A stretch of DNA of 64,000 nt from an uncultured Oscillospiraceae bacterium. GTDB lineage: Bacteria > Bacillota > Clostridia > Oscillospirales > Oscillospiraceae. Numbering within the stretch: position 1 is the first letter of the stretch; the number at the start of each line of letters is the position of its first letter. Location: positions 1-64,000 of the forward strand of contig CANRHH010000002.1 in the NCBI GenBank assembly GCA_947630375.1, in the 5' to 3' direction. The notes below the pieces were generated by a model. It had not been told where the DNA came from. It saw only the letters and a list, made by a program, of their open reading frames with translations, and searched no databases. The position numbers and the translations under genes are program-made. Shown here one piece after another: positions 41,772-51,293 of the stretch.

Positions 41772-44573
41772 TTACCGTTTGTGCAGCAGGGCGCGCAGGT
41801 CGATCTTTTTGACTTTCACCAGGTAGAACACCGCACCGGCGCCCAGCAGGACGGCGGAGCCCAGCAGAACGCCGACCCAGAGCCCGGCGCTGCTGCCGCC
41901 GCCGGCATCCTCACCGGGCAGGTCCACAGAACCGGAGGCGGGGCGGACGGTCAGGGTGCCGTCTACCCGTGTCACCTCGTAGTTGGCGCTCACGTCGGTA
42001 TTCCCGTCGGTGATGGTATAGGCGGTGATCTCCTTGGTGTAGGTGCCCGGCTCGATGGCTTTGGTGGAGTTGCCGTTGGTGTCCACCACGTCGAAGCGGA
42101 CGGAGAGGCTGTGCTGGCTGTTGGCCAGCTTCGTGGAGCTGACGTTCTTGTTGTCCAGCTCCGTGCCGTCGTAGGTCTTGCTGTCGGATTCGGCGGTGAG
42201 GGTCAGAGGCGCTTTGGCCACCGTCAGCGTGCCCGGCTGGAGCTGAATGTCATACTTATAATTGGCGGAGACATTGTTGCTGTCCACGATGGAGACGGAG
42301 GCGATGGTGCTGCTCTGAGTGCCCGCGTCGGTGATGGTGTTGCTGTCCTGGGCGAAGGTGACAGAGCTGATCCGGTCGCCGGGCTGCAGGCCGGTGGCCG
42401 TGTAGGTGCTCACCGTGTGGGCAGTGCCGTCATAGACCCAGGTCCCGGAGTCGGCGGTGACGGTGAGCTTCACGGAGCCGGCAGGAGTGCCGCTCCCGCT
42501 GGGGCGGCTGCTGGCGGAGGGAGCTGGCGTGGGAGTCGGCGTGGGGGTAGGTGTGGGCGTCGGCGTGGGCGCGGCACCCTTGATGACGAGTGTGCCGTCC
42601 TTCATGGTGATGCTGTAGTTGCCGGAGACGTCGTTCCCGTCGGCATCCGTCACGGTGACAGAGGTCAGGTCAATGGTATAGGTCCCGGCCTCGATGGCGG
42701 CGGTGCGTTTGCCGTTCTTCAGGGTCTGGAAGGAGACACGGACCTCGTGCTTGACGCCGTTGCCGTTGATGCGGCCCTCAATGTCCAGGTTGGAGGCGCT
42801 GAGGGTGAAGGCCTTGCCGTCATAGTCCCGGGAGATGTCCTTGGCGGTGACGGTCATAGCCTTGGCGGTGACCGTGACACTGCCGGAGGCGGCGCTGATC
42901 TGATAGCGGCCGGTCACGTCGTTGCCGGCGCTGTCCTGGATGACGATCCCGGTGGGCCGGCTGGAGGCGCGGTTTGTCACATTGACAGAGCCGCCTTCAT
43001 AGCGGATGGAAGTGATCTTGTCCCCCTGGGCCAGGGCCCCGGCGGTGATCTCATAGTCGTTGGCGGTAATGAGCGTTCCGTTATATTCCGCGGTCCGGTC
43101 CTTGGCCTTCACGGTGATGCCGGTGAGGGCCGGCTGAGTGGGGGCAGGCGTAGGAGTGGGAGTCGGGGTAGGAGTCGGCGTGGGGGTCGGCGTAGGCGCA
43201 GGGACAGCCGCCTCTCCCGGGACGTAGCTGATCTCATAGTTGGCCGTCACGTCTGTCTCGCCGTTTTTAATGACAGCGTTGGAGACGCTGACCGTATACT
43301 TGCCCTCGCTCTGACCCACTTCGGACAGACTGGCCTCCAGGCTGTCCCCATCCAGCAGGCCGGAGACCTCGTATCCGGCGGCTACGCCGCCCTCCGGGGC
43401 ATTGGCGGTGACGGTGACGGGGCGTTTGGCCACGGTCAGCTTGCCGGCCTGGCAGTCCAGCCGGGCTTCCACCGCCTGTATGCCCTCGGCAAAGAGAAGC
43501 TGGAGCCCCTGGACCTGGACGGTATATTCCCCGGCTCCCAGCCGGGACCCGGCCTCCACCGGTTCCCCGTCTTTCAGATACTGATAGCTGGCGCCGGTGG
43601 TGTCCAGCAGGCAGCCTTCGCCTAAGGACGACAGGTCATATTCCAGCTCGTTTTGGGGCAGCTCCTCCCCATAGACGGTCTGGGCATCCCGGACCTTTAC
43701 GGAGAGGGACGGAATGCTGTACCACTGGGCGCAGAGCTGGACGCTCTCATAGGGGCTGAATGTGGCCCCGGGCTGGATCAGGGCAGAGGAACCGTTGGAA
43801 TAGGTGAGCAGCCAGCCGGTAAAGTTCGCGCCGGCGGCCTGGGCCTGCTCCAACAGGGCGGGACTTAAAGCCTGGGCCTGGACGCTGCCATCCGGGCCGG
43901 GCGCGGCGGCGGCCGGGACTTCAGACGACTGGACAGGGGCGTTCTCGCCTAAGGAATAGCTGACCTGCAGCTCCGCCTCGGGGATCTTGTCGATCTGGAT
44001 ATGGAGGGTATATTTCCCGTCCTCCCCGGCGGGGGAGGAGAGAAGCTTCTGGTCGAATACGGGGCCGGCCTCCGTCTCCTGGATAAAGGTCTCGCCGGGA
44101 ATGCTGATCTTGGCGGACTTGGGGGCGGAGAGATCGGCCTGAGCATGGCAGAGCAGATCCACCGGCTTGCCGGTCAGAGGCTGGCCGCAGAGATAGAGCA
44201 CGGACACGTAATATCCCTTCGGCGGCGTGATCTCCAGGGCCTTTTCCTTGTCCAGCAGCTGCTCCAGCAGGAAGCCGCCGCCCTGGCTGCGGGTGATCTC
44301 CGTTTCGCCGAAGAAGACCGCGCAGGGCTCACCGCCCAGCAGTTTGCCCTCGTCCTCCGCGGCGACCTCCCGGACCGTGAACGTGGGGGGCGTATCCGGC
44401 GGGGCGTCCTGGGGGAGCTCCTCCGGGACGCTGGTATACAGCTCATAGACCAGATACGACGGTGTTTCCTGGCCGGGGTCCGAAGCGGCCGCCGAAGCGC
44501 TGACAGCGGGAAATTGGGCGGCCAGCGTCAGCACCAGCAGGAAACAGAACAGGGCTTTGACAGTTCTTTTCAT
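41772..44573 (-). CDS. Large surface protein with MBG-like repeats, probable sortase substrate
   Basis: The 933-aa protein has a signal peptide (KRTVKALFCFLLVLTLAAQFPAVSASA), an N-terminal region of ~300 residues without recognised family, repeated beta-sandwich modules of the MBG/YDG type (KRPVTVTANAPEGG, AMTVTAKDISRDYDG, APLTLTAESDSKTYDG), two Pro-Thr linkers (PTPTPT repeats at about residues 455-475 and 690-705), and a C-terminal wall-sorting-like end: VDLPGEDAGGG, a hydrophobic helix and a basic tail (KVKKIDLRALLHKR). The motif is not LPxTG or NPQTN. A sortase B gene lies directly upstream. AGAGGTG precedes ATG at 44573. Confidence 0.82.
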   Translation of the reverse strand: MKRTVKALFCFLLVLTLAAQFPAVSASAAASDPGQETPSYLVYELYTSVPEELPQDAPPDTPPTFTVREVAAEDEGKLLGGEPCAVFFGETEITRSQGGGFLLEQLLDKEKALEITPPKGYYVSVLYLCGQPLTGKPVDLLCHAQADLSAPKSAKISIPGETFIQETEAGPVFDQKLLSSPAGEDGKYTLHIQIDKIPEAELQVSYSLGENAPVQSSEVPAAAAPGPDGSVQAQALSPALLEQAQAAGANFTGWLLTYSNGSSALIQPGATFSPYESVQLCAQWYSIPSLSVKVRDAQTVYGEELPQNELEYDLSSLGEGCLLDTTGASYQYLKDGEPVEAGSRLGAGEYTVQVQGLQLLFAEGIQAVEARLDCQAGKLTVAKRPVTVTANAPEGGVAAGYEVSGLLDGDSLEASLSEVGQSEGKYTVSVSNAVIKNGETDVTANYEISYVPGEAAVPAPTPTPTPTPTPTPTPTPAPTQPALTGITVKAKDRTAEYNGTLITANDYEITAGALAQGDKITSIRYEGGSVNVTNRASSRPTGIVIQDSAGNDVTGRYQISAASGSVTVTAKAMTVTAKDISRDYDGKAFTLSASNLDIEGRINGNGVKHEVRVSFQTLKNGKRTAAIEAGTYTIDLTSVTVTDADGNDVSGNYSITMKDGTLVIKGAAPTPTPTPTPTPTPTPAPSASSRPSGSGTPAGSVKLTVTADSGTWVYDGTAHTVSTYTATGLQPGDRISSVTFAQDSNTITDAGTQSSTIASVSIVDSNNVSANYKYDIQLQPGTLTVAKAPLTLTAESDSKTYDGTELDNKNVSSTKLANSQHSLSVRFDVVDTNGNSTKAIEPGTYTKEITAYTITDGNTDVSANYEVTRVDGTLTVRPASGSVDLPGEDAGGGSSAGLWVGVLLGSAVLLGAGAVFYLVKVKKIDLRALLHKR

Positions 44574-44611
44574 AGGGTTCACCTCTTGTGTTCAGAATAG
44601 ATGGCCAGGTT

Positions 44612-45436
44612 TCAGCCGGCAGGCGTCTCGTTCACCTGGGCCTCCACCGTCTGCCCGCCTAAGGGCACCAGCTTGCCCACCAGCACATAGCGGGCGTTGT
44701 CGTACTCATAGGTGCAGGTAGAAAGGGTAATGACATGGTCCTGGGCGGTCACTTCCACGTCGCTGCGGAAATTGGAGCGGGAAGAGGCCTGGTCGAGAAA
44801 AGCCTGGAAATCGGCGTCATCCACGAAGCCGATGTTGTATGTAGTGTTGTCCAGGGCGCCGGTGACATAACCGGAGAAGAGATCGATCCGGTAGTCCTGG
44901 GTGGGGGTGTTCAGATACATGACCGGGTGCTCGTCGTAGTAGGACTGGTCGGTATACTTCCGGATCCCTGCGAACATGGAGCCGTCGTTCATGTTGTGGC
45001 CGTACAAAATGGAGTGCCTGCCGGAGAAATCGCCGGGGCAGATCCAGTCCAAAAAGATGGTGCCGCTGCCGCTGTAGCTCCCGTCCAGGAAGCGGTGCAG
45101 ATAGTAGTCGTTATCTGTACTCTGGGCGACGGGATAGTTGATGCGGGTGTCCTCGCAGTAGATCCAGCCCACCACGTCGGCACACTGCTCCAGCAGCGCG
45201 TCAAAATCCACGGAAATCGGGGATTGCTCCGTAGAGGCGGCGTTGGCGGAGGGATTGGCGGCGCTCTGGTTCAGAGCGGTCACGGAGGTGACGAACTGGC
45301 TGCGTATGTCCTTGTTCATTTCGTCAGACACGTGATACTCGTGCATGATGCCGTAAAGCCGGTAGGCGCTGTAGGCAAAGATGCAGACAAAGACCACACA
45401 CAGGATCCCAAAGAAGATTTTGACAGGCTTTTTCAT
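44612..45436 (-). CDS. srtB: Class B sortase
   Basis: The 274-aa protein has an N-terminal membrane anchor (about residues 5-27) and a sortase domain with the catalytic triad LYGHNM (His), LSTCTYE (Cys) and NARYVLVGK (Arg). Length, the DVVGWIYCEDTRINYPVAQ start and the helix-rich insert before the Cys fit class B. It would cleave a sorting signal and link the protein to the cell wall. It is the first gene of a two-gene operon with the surface protein, its likely substrate (38-bp gap). Confidence 0.93.
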   Translation of the reverse strand: MKKPVKIFFGILCVVFVCIFAYSAYRLYGIMHEYHVSDEMNKDIRSQFVTSVTALNQSAANPSANAASTEQSPISVDFDALLEQCADVVGWIYCEDTRINYPVAQSTDNDYYLHRFLDGSYSGSGTIFLDWICPGDFSGRHSILYGHNMNDGSMFAGIRKYTDQSYYDEHPVMYLNTPTQDYRIDLFSGYVTGALDNTTYNIGFVDDADFQAFLDQASSRSNFRSDVEVTAQDHVITLSTCTYEYDNARYVLVGKLVPLGGQTVEAQVNETPAG

Positions 45437-45477
45437 AAGTCGGCCCTCCCGGTACAGAAAAAAGTATTCTGTAAACC

Positions 45478-45506
45478 ATTATACAACAAAAGGTTCTAAA
45501 TGAAAA
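45478..45506 (-). promoter_or_regulatory. Promoter of the srtB operon
   Basis: On the minus strand TTTTCA (45506-45501), 17-bp spacer, TATAAT (45483-45478). Confidence 0.6.
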
Positions 45507-45684
45507 GCCGCCGCGACAGATTATTTCTTAATCTTCCCTTAAGAAAAACACCGGGAGACCGGGGCTTTTGGCCGCTTTCGAGAGTTAGACGGCGGAGGCG
45601 GGGAAAATGTTCCCGCAAAACTTGCGCGGCGGCAGCGGCCATGTTAAAATAAAGAAAAAAAACAGGGAAAGGACAGGCAGCGCC

Positions 45685-46170
45685 ATGGTGCAGATCGAGA
45701 GATGCGGCGGGGAGTACCGGGCCGCTTTTACGGACATGTTTGTCAGCTACTCTGTGGATGACCTCAGGATGCAGGAAGAGGATCCGCGCCTCACGGCTCC
45801 GCTGATCCGGGAGAAGATCGCCCCTTTTTTCCTGCGCCAGGCGGAACGGGGACTCTCGGAGATCCGCATCGCCGTAGATGGCGGGATCGCCCTGGGCTTT
45901 GCGGTCTTTCAGATCGACCGGCCCGGGAGCGACTGGTGCAAAAGGCCGGGCTGGGGCTTTATCCGGGAGTTTTATGTGGAGAAGCTGGTCCGGCGGGAGG
46001 GGATAGGCCGCCTGCTGGCCGCCCGGGCCGAAGAGACCTTGCGGGAGATGGGGGCCCGGAGGCTGTATCTGACCACGAAAAACGCCGGGACCTTCTGGGA
46101 GGCCTGCGGCTATACCCAAACCGGCGGCCAGCTGGACAACGGCCAGTGGGTCTACGAAAAGGAAATATAA
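45685..46170 (+). CDS. GNAT-family N-acetyltransferase
   Basis: The 161-aa protein shows the GNAT core: GWGFIREFYVEKLVRREGIGRLLAARAEETL contains the acetyl-CoA pyrophosphate loop (RREGIG), followed by RLYLTTKNAGTFWEACGYTQTG. The substrate is unknown. ATG at 45685 has GGGAAAGGACAG upstream. It is transcribed alone and converges on the acylation operon at a shared terminator. Confidence 0.85.
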   Translation: MVQIERCGGEYRAAFTDMFVSYSVDDLRMQEEDPRLTAPLIREKIAPFFLRQAERGLSEIRIAVDGGIALGFAVFQIDRPGSDWCKRPGWGFIREFYVEKLVRREGIGRLLAARAEETLREMGARRLYLTTKNAGTFWEACGYTQTGGQLDNGQWVYEKEI

Positions 46171-46171
46171 G

Positions 46172-46212
46172 AACATAAAATTCATACCGCTTTGCGGTAT
46201 GAATTTTATGTT
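46172..46212. terminator. Bidirectional terminator
   Basis: Perfect 19-bp stem (AACATAAAATTCATACCGC and complement) with a TTT loop, between the GNAT gene and the end of the Dlt-like operon. Confidence 0.9.
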
Positions 46213-46229
46213 AATAAAGTTATGTTAAC

Positions 46230-47282
46230 TTATGCCGCAGCCAGTGCCGCATACTGGGTATCCCGTTCCGCCTCGTAGGCGGCGATCTTCTCTACCCAGC
46301 GCCGCGCCAGCGCCTCCTCGCCCCGCCGGTCCTCCAGGCTTAGCTGCTCCTGCAGGGTCCGGCCCAGCCAGCGGCTGATCTTCTCCGCGCCGGGCAGGTT
46401 CAGGTGCAGCCCGGCGTCATAGGTGTCGGTGGCGTAATCCAGGCCGGTCTCCTCTGTCAGTTCCAGGAAATTGATATAGAGCAGACCCTGCTCCCGGGCA
46501 TATGCCTCGATCTGCTCCTCCCACTGGGGGTACCAGTATGGGTACAGGCTGGGGGCCTTGACCAGGACCAGTTGGATCCCTTTTTCCCGGCAGAGGGCGG
46601 TGAGCTTCTCCAGATAGGCCCAGGCCCGGTCCCCAAAGCAGTAGTCCGGCAGGACGCGGCCCTGGGGCACGTTTTCCGCCGGCCGGGCCTCCACCCGCAT
46701 GGTGAAGCCGTTGTGAGAGACGCTCTTGGAGCGGAACATATATTGCAGGTCCTCGACGCCAAGCTCGCTCCAGCGGCTGTGATAGCGCAGCAGGGGGAAT
46801 ACATAGTCCAGAAAGTGCTCCTCCTCCGTCATGGAGGCCAGGATGGAGCGGACCTTGGCCGGGGACCAGCGCATCCCCTCCAGGGTCATCCGGTTGTAAG
46901 CCTCCCGCTGGGGCTCGTCATACTGCATGGCCAGGACGTTGAAAACCACCGCATCGGGGGTCTCGTAGCGAAGAGTATCCTCTAAGAGATAATAGGACTG
47001 CCAGATGAGCTGCTGGGCGCTGCCCCGGATATAGCTGTTGATGCCGTACTCCTCCCAGAGTACCTTGGGGGAGAAGTTCTCGTAGACCTCGCAGTCCCCC
47101 AAAAAAATCAGGTCATGGTCCTTTTCCTCCCGGTAGTAGGCGCCGATGAGGGCCCCTTCCGGCAGCGTATCGGCGTATTTGGGCACCACCAGCCGCTGCA
47201 GCAGGAACAGGCACAGCAGCACCGGCACCGCCGTGAGCAGGAGGCGGGCCCAGGCCCGGGACCGGGTCTTTTCGGCGGCCAT
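46230..47282 (-). CDS. DltD-like SGNH-fold protein with Cys at the nucleophile position
   Basis: The 350-aa protein has an N-terminal membrane anchor (about residues 12-30) and an extracytoplasmic SGNH/GDSL-like domain. The first block reads DLIFLGDCEVYENFSP, so Cys stands where SGNH enzymes and DltD have Ser. The C-terminal block YDAGLHLNLPGAEKI retains the Asp-x-x-His pair. In dlt operons DltD takes the acyl group outside the cell. It is the last gene of the acylation operon, 2 bp after the carrier protein gene. A DltD-like thioesterase or acyltransferase with Cys chemistry is the best guess. Confidence 0.75.
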   Translation of the reverse strand: MAAEKTRSRAWARLLLTAVPVLLCLFLLQRLVVPKYADTLPEGALIGAYYREEKDHDLIFLGDCEVYENFSPKVLWEEYGINSYIRGSAQQLIWQSYYLLEDTLRYETPDAVVFNVLAMQYDEPQREAYNRMTLEGMRWSPAKVRSILASMTEEEHFLDYVFPLLRYHSRWSELGVEDLQYMFRSKSVSHNGFTMRVEARPAENVPQGRVLPDYCFGDRAWAYLEKLTALCREKGIQLVLVKAPSLYPYWYPQWEEQIEAYAREQGLLYINFLELTEETGLDYATDTYDAGLHLNLPGAEKISRWLGRTLQEQLSLEDRRGEEALARRWVEKIAAYEAERDTQYAALAAA

Positions 47283-47284
47283 CG

Positions 47285-47515
47285 TCAGTCCTTGTCCTCC
47301 AGCTCCCGGATGAGAGCATAGAGGGCCTGGGCGGAGTTGAAGCGCTCCGGGGTGATCTTTTCGGCGGTGATGACCACGCCGAACCGGTCCTCGACCTCCG
47401 CGATGATGGAGACGAGGTCGAAGGAGTCCAGAATGCGGCCGTCGATCAATCGGCCGCAGGTCTCAAAGTCCACCTCCGGGTGGAGGGAACGGAGGATCTC
47501 CAGTAAAGCTTCCAT
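47285..47515 (-). CDS. DltC-like acyl/peptidyl carrier protein
   Basis: The 76-aa acidic protein is a four-helix carrier: IDGRILDSFDLVSIIAEVEDRFGV contains the phosphopantetheine attachment Ser (S31 in DSFDL). DltC-type carriers are about 78 aa. It should receive the acyl or aminoacyl group activated by the adenylation enzyme of the same operon. ATG at 47515 (MEALLEIL) has a weak upstream site; the gene is close to the SGNH gene downstream. Confidence 0.88.
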   Translation of the reverse strand: MEALLEILRSLHPEVDFETCGRLIDGRILDSFDLVSIIAEVEDRFGVVITAEKITPERFNSAQALYALIRELEDKD

Positions 47516-47555
47516 GGCGTTTATCCTTTCGCGCGCATACCGCATACTTTTTATC

Positions 47556-48140
47556 TTATCCGTTGACCAGGGCCAGAGAGATGTATTCGATGGCGGCCAC
47601 GGTCCCGTCTTCCAAAATAAAGCGCAGCTGCATGTTTCCGGCGGTATAGGTGAGCAGGTTCTTCTCTTCCAAGCCGGGCTCCCCGTAGGTCTGCCGGATC
47701 TTTTCCGCGCTGTCGCCGATCATAAGCCCCTCCGGGGTGGCCACGGAGCCGTCCCGGAAAATGACGGCGGATACATAGTCCTTGCCGTTGGTGGGATAGG
47801 TGTCCAGCTCAAAGCCGCTGTAGGTATACATCCGGTCGATGCCCTCAAAGACGCAGCTGGGAGCCTCGTAATAGGATACGGGCTCTCCCAGGGCCTCCAC
47901 GATGGCGGCGGCCTCCGCGTCCACGTCCACCCGGACGCCGTTGTGGATAAAGGCGTAGCCGCTCTCGGCGGCCTCGGCCCTGGCGGTCCGGGAGGTGACG
48001 GACCCGTCGGAGAGGCCGGGGGCCGGCGTCTGGGCGGGCCGGTCGATGACGTTTTCCCCGCTGCCGCAGCCGGCCAGGGAGAGGACGGCCAGGGCGGCCA
48101 GGCACAGGGCGGCATATCTGTGTAGGATCTGCTTTTTCAT
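47556..48140 (-). CDS. Lipoprotein of the acylation operon
   Basis: The 194-aa protein has a lipobox (LSLAGCGSGE, Cys about residue 25) and a C-terminal domain with repeated beta strands (MYTYSGFELDTYPTNGKDYVSAVIFRD). It sits between the MBOAT and carrier genes, a place not occupied in standard dlt operons. No family is recognised; it could hold an acceptor or organise the machinery outside the membrane. Confidence 0.7.
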   Translation of the reverse strand: MKKQILHRYAALCLAALAVLSLAGCGSGENVIDRPAQTPAPGLSDGSVTSRTARAEAAESGYAFIHNGVRVDVDAEAAAIVEALGEPVSYYEAPSCVFEGIDRMYTYSGFELDTYPTNGKDYVSAVIFRDGSVATPEGLMIGDSAEKIRQTYGEPGLEEKNLLTYTAGNMQLRFILEDGTVAAIEYISLALVNG

Positions 48141-48158
48141 AGGGCGCTCCCTTCAAAA

Positions 48159-49751
48159 CTAAAACTGGTTGTAGATAAACTGGCTCTTATCATAACCTAT
48201 TCCGTAGAACCCCATGAAAAGAACTACAAGAAACAGACCAAACCAGAGCAGAGCGCGGAGCGGATAGGGCCAGGCGGCGATCCGGTCCCGGACGCTGCCC
48301 CGGCGCTGGATCAGGCTCACCGCCAGCAGCAGCGCCAGCCCCGCCGCTAAGATGCCGAAATCCAGCGGACTTAGACCCAGGTTCAGCAGGGAGCCGTCCA
48401 GCAGGACGGCCCAGTTGCGGGCCGTCAGCAGGCTGCCGAACATGCGGAAAGTCGCAGGCACGTCCCGGTAGCAGTCGAACAGGCGCAGCGCGCTCATGAG
48501 CAGCACGGTCCGGACCACCTGGAAGCCCTTGAACCAACTCCGCTCCCGGACGGCAAAGCGCCGGTGAAAGCGCCGGTACAGAGGCTCCAGCTCCTGGGAG
48601 GCCATCAGCACCGCCCAGTTGGCCAGGCCCCAGGCCACAAAGTTCCAGCTGGCGCCGTGCCACACGCCGGTGGCCAGCCAGACGGCAAAGGAGGAGAGGT
48701 ACACCGGCAGGCGCCTGCCCAGCGCCTGGCCCAGATGGCTCCGGGCAAAGCGGGACAGGCGGAGCATGGGCCTGGAGACGGAGACAGGGTAAAAGACGTA
48801 GTCCGTGAACCAGGCACCCATGGAGATGTGCCAGCGCCGCCAATATTCCTTGATGGATTTGGAGAAATAGGGGCGGAGGAAGTTTTCCCGGACCCGGATG
48901 CCCAGGGCCTCCGACACGCCGATGGTGATGTCGATGCCGCCGGTAAAGTCAGCATACAGCTCCAGAGCGTAGAACAGCATCCCCGCCAGGACATAGGCCC
49001 CCGTATACCGGCCGCTGTCGCGGACGATGGCGTTGACGGCCACCAGCATCCGGTCGGCAAGGACCAGCTTTTTGAAAAAGCCCCAGAGCATCCGCTGCAG
49101 GCCCCGGGAAAAGACGGCGGCGTCAAAGCGGTGCCCGGCGTAGAGCCCCTGGGACAGGGCCCGGAAGCGGCTGATCGGCCCCTGCACCAGCTGGGGGAAG
49201 AAGGACACAAAGAGGGCAAATTTGAAGAAATTCCGCTCCGGCGGCACCACGCCCCGGTATACGTCGATCAGATAGCCGATGGCCTGGAAGGTATAGAAGG
49301 AGATCCCCATGGGCAGGGCCAGGTCCCAAAAACCCAGCTGCCGCTGCCCGCCGAAGGCCCGGACCAGGCTGTTTATATTGCCGATGAGAAAGTTTACGTA
49401 CTTGGCGGCGGCCAGAATGCCCAGGCTTAGCAGCAGCGCGGCCAAGAGTACCCGCTTCTGCCGTTTCCTGTAAGCGGCTTTGCAGGCCCTGCGGGCCTCC
49501 CGGTCCGTTTCGGCCCCGCCGGCCTTTAACAGCTCCTCCTGTTCCCGGGCCAGGTCCCCGATCCTTACCGCGGCCAGGTACACCGCGGCGGTGACCCCCA
49601 GCATGTACAGCAGGCAGGAGGGCCCCGCCGAAAAATAGAAAAGGATGCTGCCTGCCAGCAGCAGCTTCCACTGGTGCCGGGCCGGGCAGAGATAGTACAG
49701 GGGGAAGAGGAGCAGCAGAAAGCCGAGAAATTCGTAAGAGGTAAAGAGCAT
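48159..49751 (-). CDS. MBOAT-family O-acyltransferase (DltB-like)
   Basis: The 530-aa polytopic protein carries the MBOAT hallmarks: ALPMGISFYTFQAIGYLIDVYRG, the conserved RRWHISMGAWFTDYVF block and the catalytic-His region ATGVWHGASWNFVAWG. DltB passes the carrier-bound acyl group through the membrane; AlgI and PatA homologues acetylate polysaccharides. With the neighbouring adenylation enzyme and carrier protein, an aminoacyl or acyl transfer to the cell surface is expected. Slightly longer than DltB (about 400 aa), closer to AlgI size. Confidence 0.92.
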   Translation of the reverse strand: MLFTSYEFLGFLLLLFPLYYLCPARHQWKLLLAGSILFYFSAGPSCLLYMLGVTAAVYLAAVRIGDLAREQEELLKAGGAETDREARRACKAAYRKRQKRVLLAALLLSLGILAAAKYVNFLIGNINSLVRAFGGQRQLGFWDLALPMGISFYTFQAIGYLIDVYRGVVPPERNFFKFALFVSFFPQLVQGPISRFRALSQGLYAGHRFDAAVFSRGLQRMLWGFFKKLVLADRMLVAVNAIVRDSGRYTGAYVLAGMLFYALELYADFTGGIDITIGVSEALGIRVRENFLRPYFSKSIKEYWRRWHISMGAWFTDYVFYPVSVSRPMLRLSRFARSHLGQALGRRLPVYLSSFAVWLATGVWHGASWNFVAWGLANWAVLMASQELEPLYRRFHRRFAVRERSWFKGFQVVRTVLLMSALRLFDCYRDVPATFRMFGSLLTARNWAVLLDGSLLNLGLSPLDFGILAAGLALLLAVSLIQRRGSVRDRIAAWPYPLRALLWFGLFLVVLFMGFYGIGYDKSQFIYNQF

Positions 49752-49764
49752 AAGCGGGCCCTCT

Positions 49765-51276
49765 TCAGCGGGCGGGGAGCAGCCGCCGCAGCGCGGCCCG
49801 GTCCAGCTTGCCGTTGGGGGTGAAGGGCAGCCGCTCCAGACGGAGGATCCGGTTGGGGAGCATATACCGGGGCAGCTTCTCCCGCAGCCCCTCCATCAGC
49901 TCGCCCTCGCCGGTCTCGCCCATATAAAACAGCGTGATCCGGCCCCGCTCCGCGTCATAGACGCAGGCCGAGAGCCCCACGCCGGGGAGGCTGTTCACAT
50001 TGGCCTCGATCTCCCCCAACTCTATGCGGTGGCCCATGTGCTTGATCTGATCATCCAGCCGGGAGACGAAAACCAGCTCCCCCCGCTCATTCAGGCGGCC
50101 CAGGTCCCCGGTGCGGTAGATCCGCTCCGGGTAGGCCCGGTTGAGGGGGTTCTGGACGAAAGCCCGATCGGTGCGGGCAAAGTCGTTGTAATAGCCCAGG
50201 GCCAGGGAGGCGCCCCGGATGCAGATCTCCCCGGTCTCCCCGGGCGCCGCCTCCCGGCCGTCCCCGGTCAGAAGCAGGATGTCCGTATTTCGAAAGGGGC
50301 GGCCGATGGGGATGGGCTCACCGGGGGCAAGGTCCCGGTCCACGATGTAATAGCAGCACATGCCGGTTCCCTCGGTGGGGCCGTACAGGTTGATGAACCG
50401 GGCCTGGGGCAGAGCCTCCCGCCAGAGCTGAAACTGACGGAGGGGGAAGACTTCGCTACCGAAGGCCACGGTGCGCAGGGACTCCGGCCGGACGGTGCGG
50501 AAGGTGCCCAGGGCGGAGACCATGGTCAGCGCCGAGACCACCCAGCAGATGGTGTTGATCCTGTGCCCGTTCAGATATTCCACCAGCCGGACCGGGAAGA
50601 GAAACAGCTCCCGGGGAATGAGCCAGGTAGTGGCGCCGTATTTCAGCGTGGGGTACAGCTCCTTGAGGCAGGCGTCCACATACAGAGGGGTCTGGCTGCC
50701 AAAGACGGTGTCCTCCCCGATCTCCAGCACCTGGGAGAGCTGCTCCACATAGTCCAGCACAGACCGGTGGCAGGCGGCGACCCCCTTGGGCACCCCGGTG
50801 GAGCCGGAGGTGAAGACGATGTAAACCGGGTCGGTGTCAAGGGTCCGGTCATAGATCCGCTTCAGCGCCGCCTCGTCGACAGGGATATGGCAGATATCGT
50901 CAAACAAAACCGCTTCGGCGTTCCCGGCCAGGGCCCGGGCCCTGGGGAGGTTTGCCCCGTCGCAGAGGATCAGAGGGGTCTGTATGGTCTCTAAAATGAG
51001 CCGGATGCGGCTCTCGGGCATCTCCGCGTCGATGGGCACGTAGAAACAGCCGCCGGCGATCACGCCGAAAAAGGCGGCGATCTCCCGGGGGCTCTTGTCC
51101 ATGAACACGGCCACCGGCCGGCGGCAGACGCCCCGGGCGCTCAAAAAACTGCCCACGGAGCGGGCCAGCTCCCGCAGCTGCCCAAAGCTGAGGGCCTCGC
51201 CCTCTCCGGCAAAGGCGATCTTGTCCGGCAGGCGGCGGGCGGTCTCTTCCAGATAATCCAGAACATGATTCTGCAT
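49765..51276 (-). CDS. DltA-like amino acid adenylation enzyme
   Basis: The 503-aa enzyme has the adenylation core motifs: YIVFTSGSTGVPKGV (A3), NLYGPTEGTG (A5), YRTGDLGR (A7), RLDDQIKHMGHRIELGEIE (A8) and FTPNGKLDRAAL with the catalytic Lys (A10). Stand-alone size and hinge motif match DltA, the D-alanine:carrier ligase, but substrate specificity cannot be read by eye. It should load the carrier protein encoded three genes downstream. Start ATG at 51276 (MQNHVLDYLEETARRLPDKIA). Confidence 0.9.
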   Translation of the reverse strand: MQNHVLDYLEETARRLPDKIAFAGEGEALSFGQLRELARSVGSFLSARGVCRRPVAVFMDKSPREIAAFFGVIAGGCFYVPIDAEMPESRIRLILETIQTPLILCDGANLPRARALAGNAEAVLFDDICHIPVDEAALKRIYDRTLDTDPVYIVFTSGSTGVPKGVAACHRSVLDYVEQLSQVLEIGEDTVFGSQTPLYVDACLKELYPTLKYGATTWLIPRELFLFPVRLVEYLNGHRINTICWVVSALTMVSALGTFRTVRPESLRTVAFGSEVFPLRQFQLWREALPQARFINLYGPTEGTGMCCYYIVDRDLAPGEPIPIGRPFRNTDILLLTGDGREAAPGETGEICIRGASLALGYYNDFARTDRAFVQNPLNRAYPERIYRTGDLGRLNERGELVFVSRLDDQIKHMGHRIELGEIEANVNSLPGVGLSACVYDAERGRITLFYMGETGEGELMEGLREKLPRYMLPNRILRLERLPFTPNGKLDRAALRRLLPAR

Positions 51277-51293
51277 AGCGGACCTCACGGTTT

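Noticed and set aside
42510..43200. PTPTPT-coding repeats as a microsatellite or CRISPR-like repeat
   Set aside because: They are in-frame Pro-Thr linkers of the surface protein, a common feature of wall proteins.
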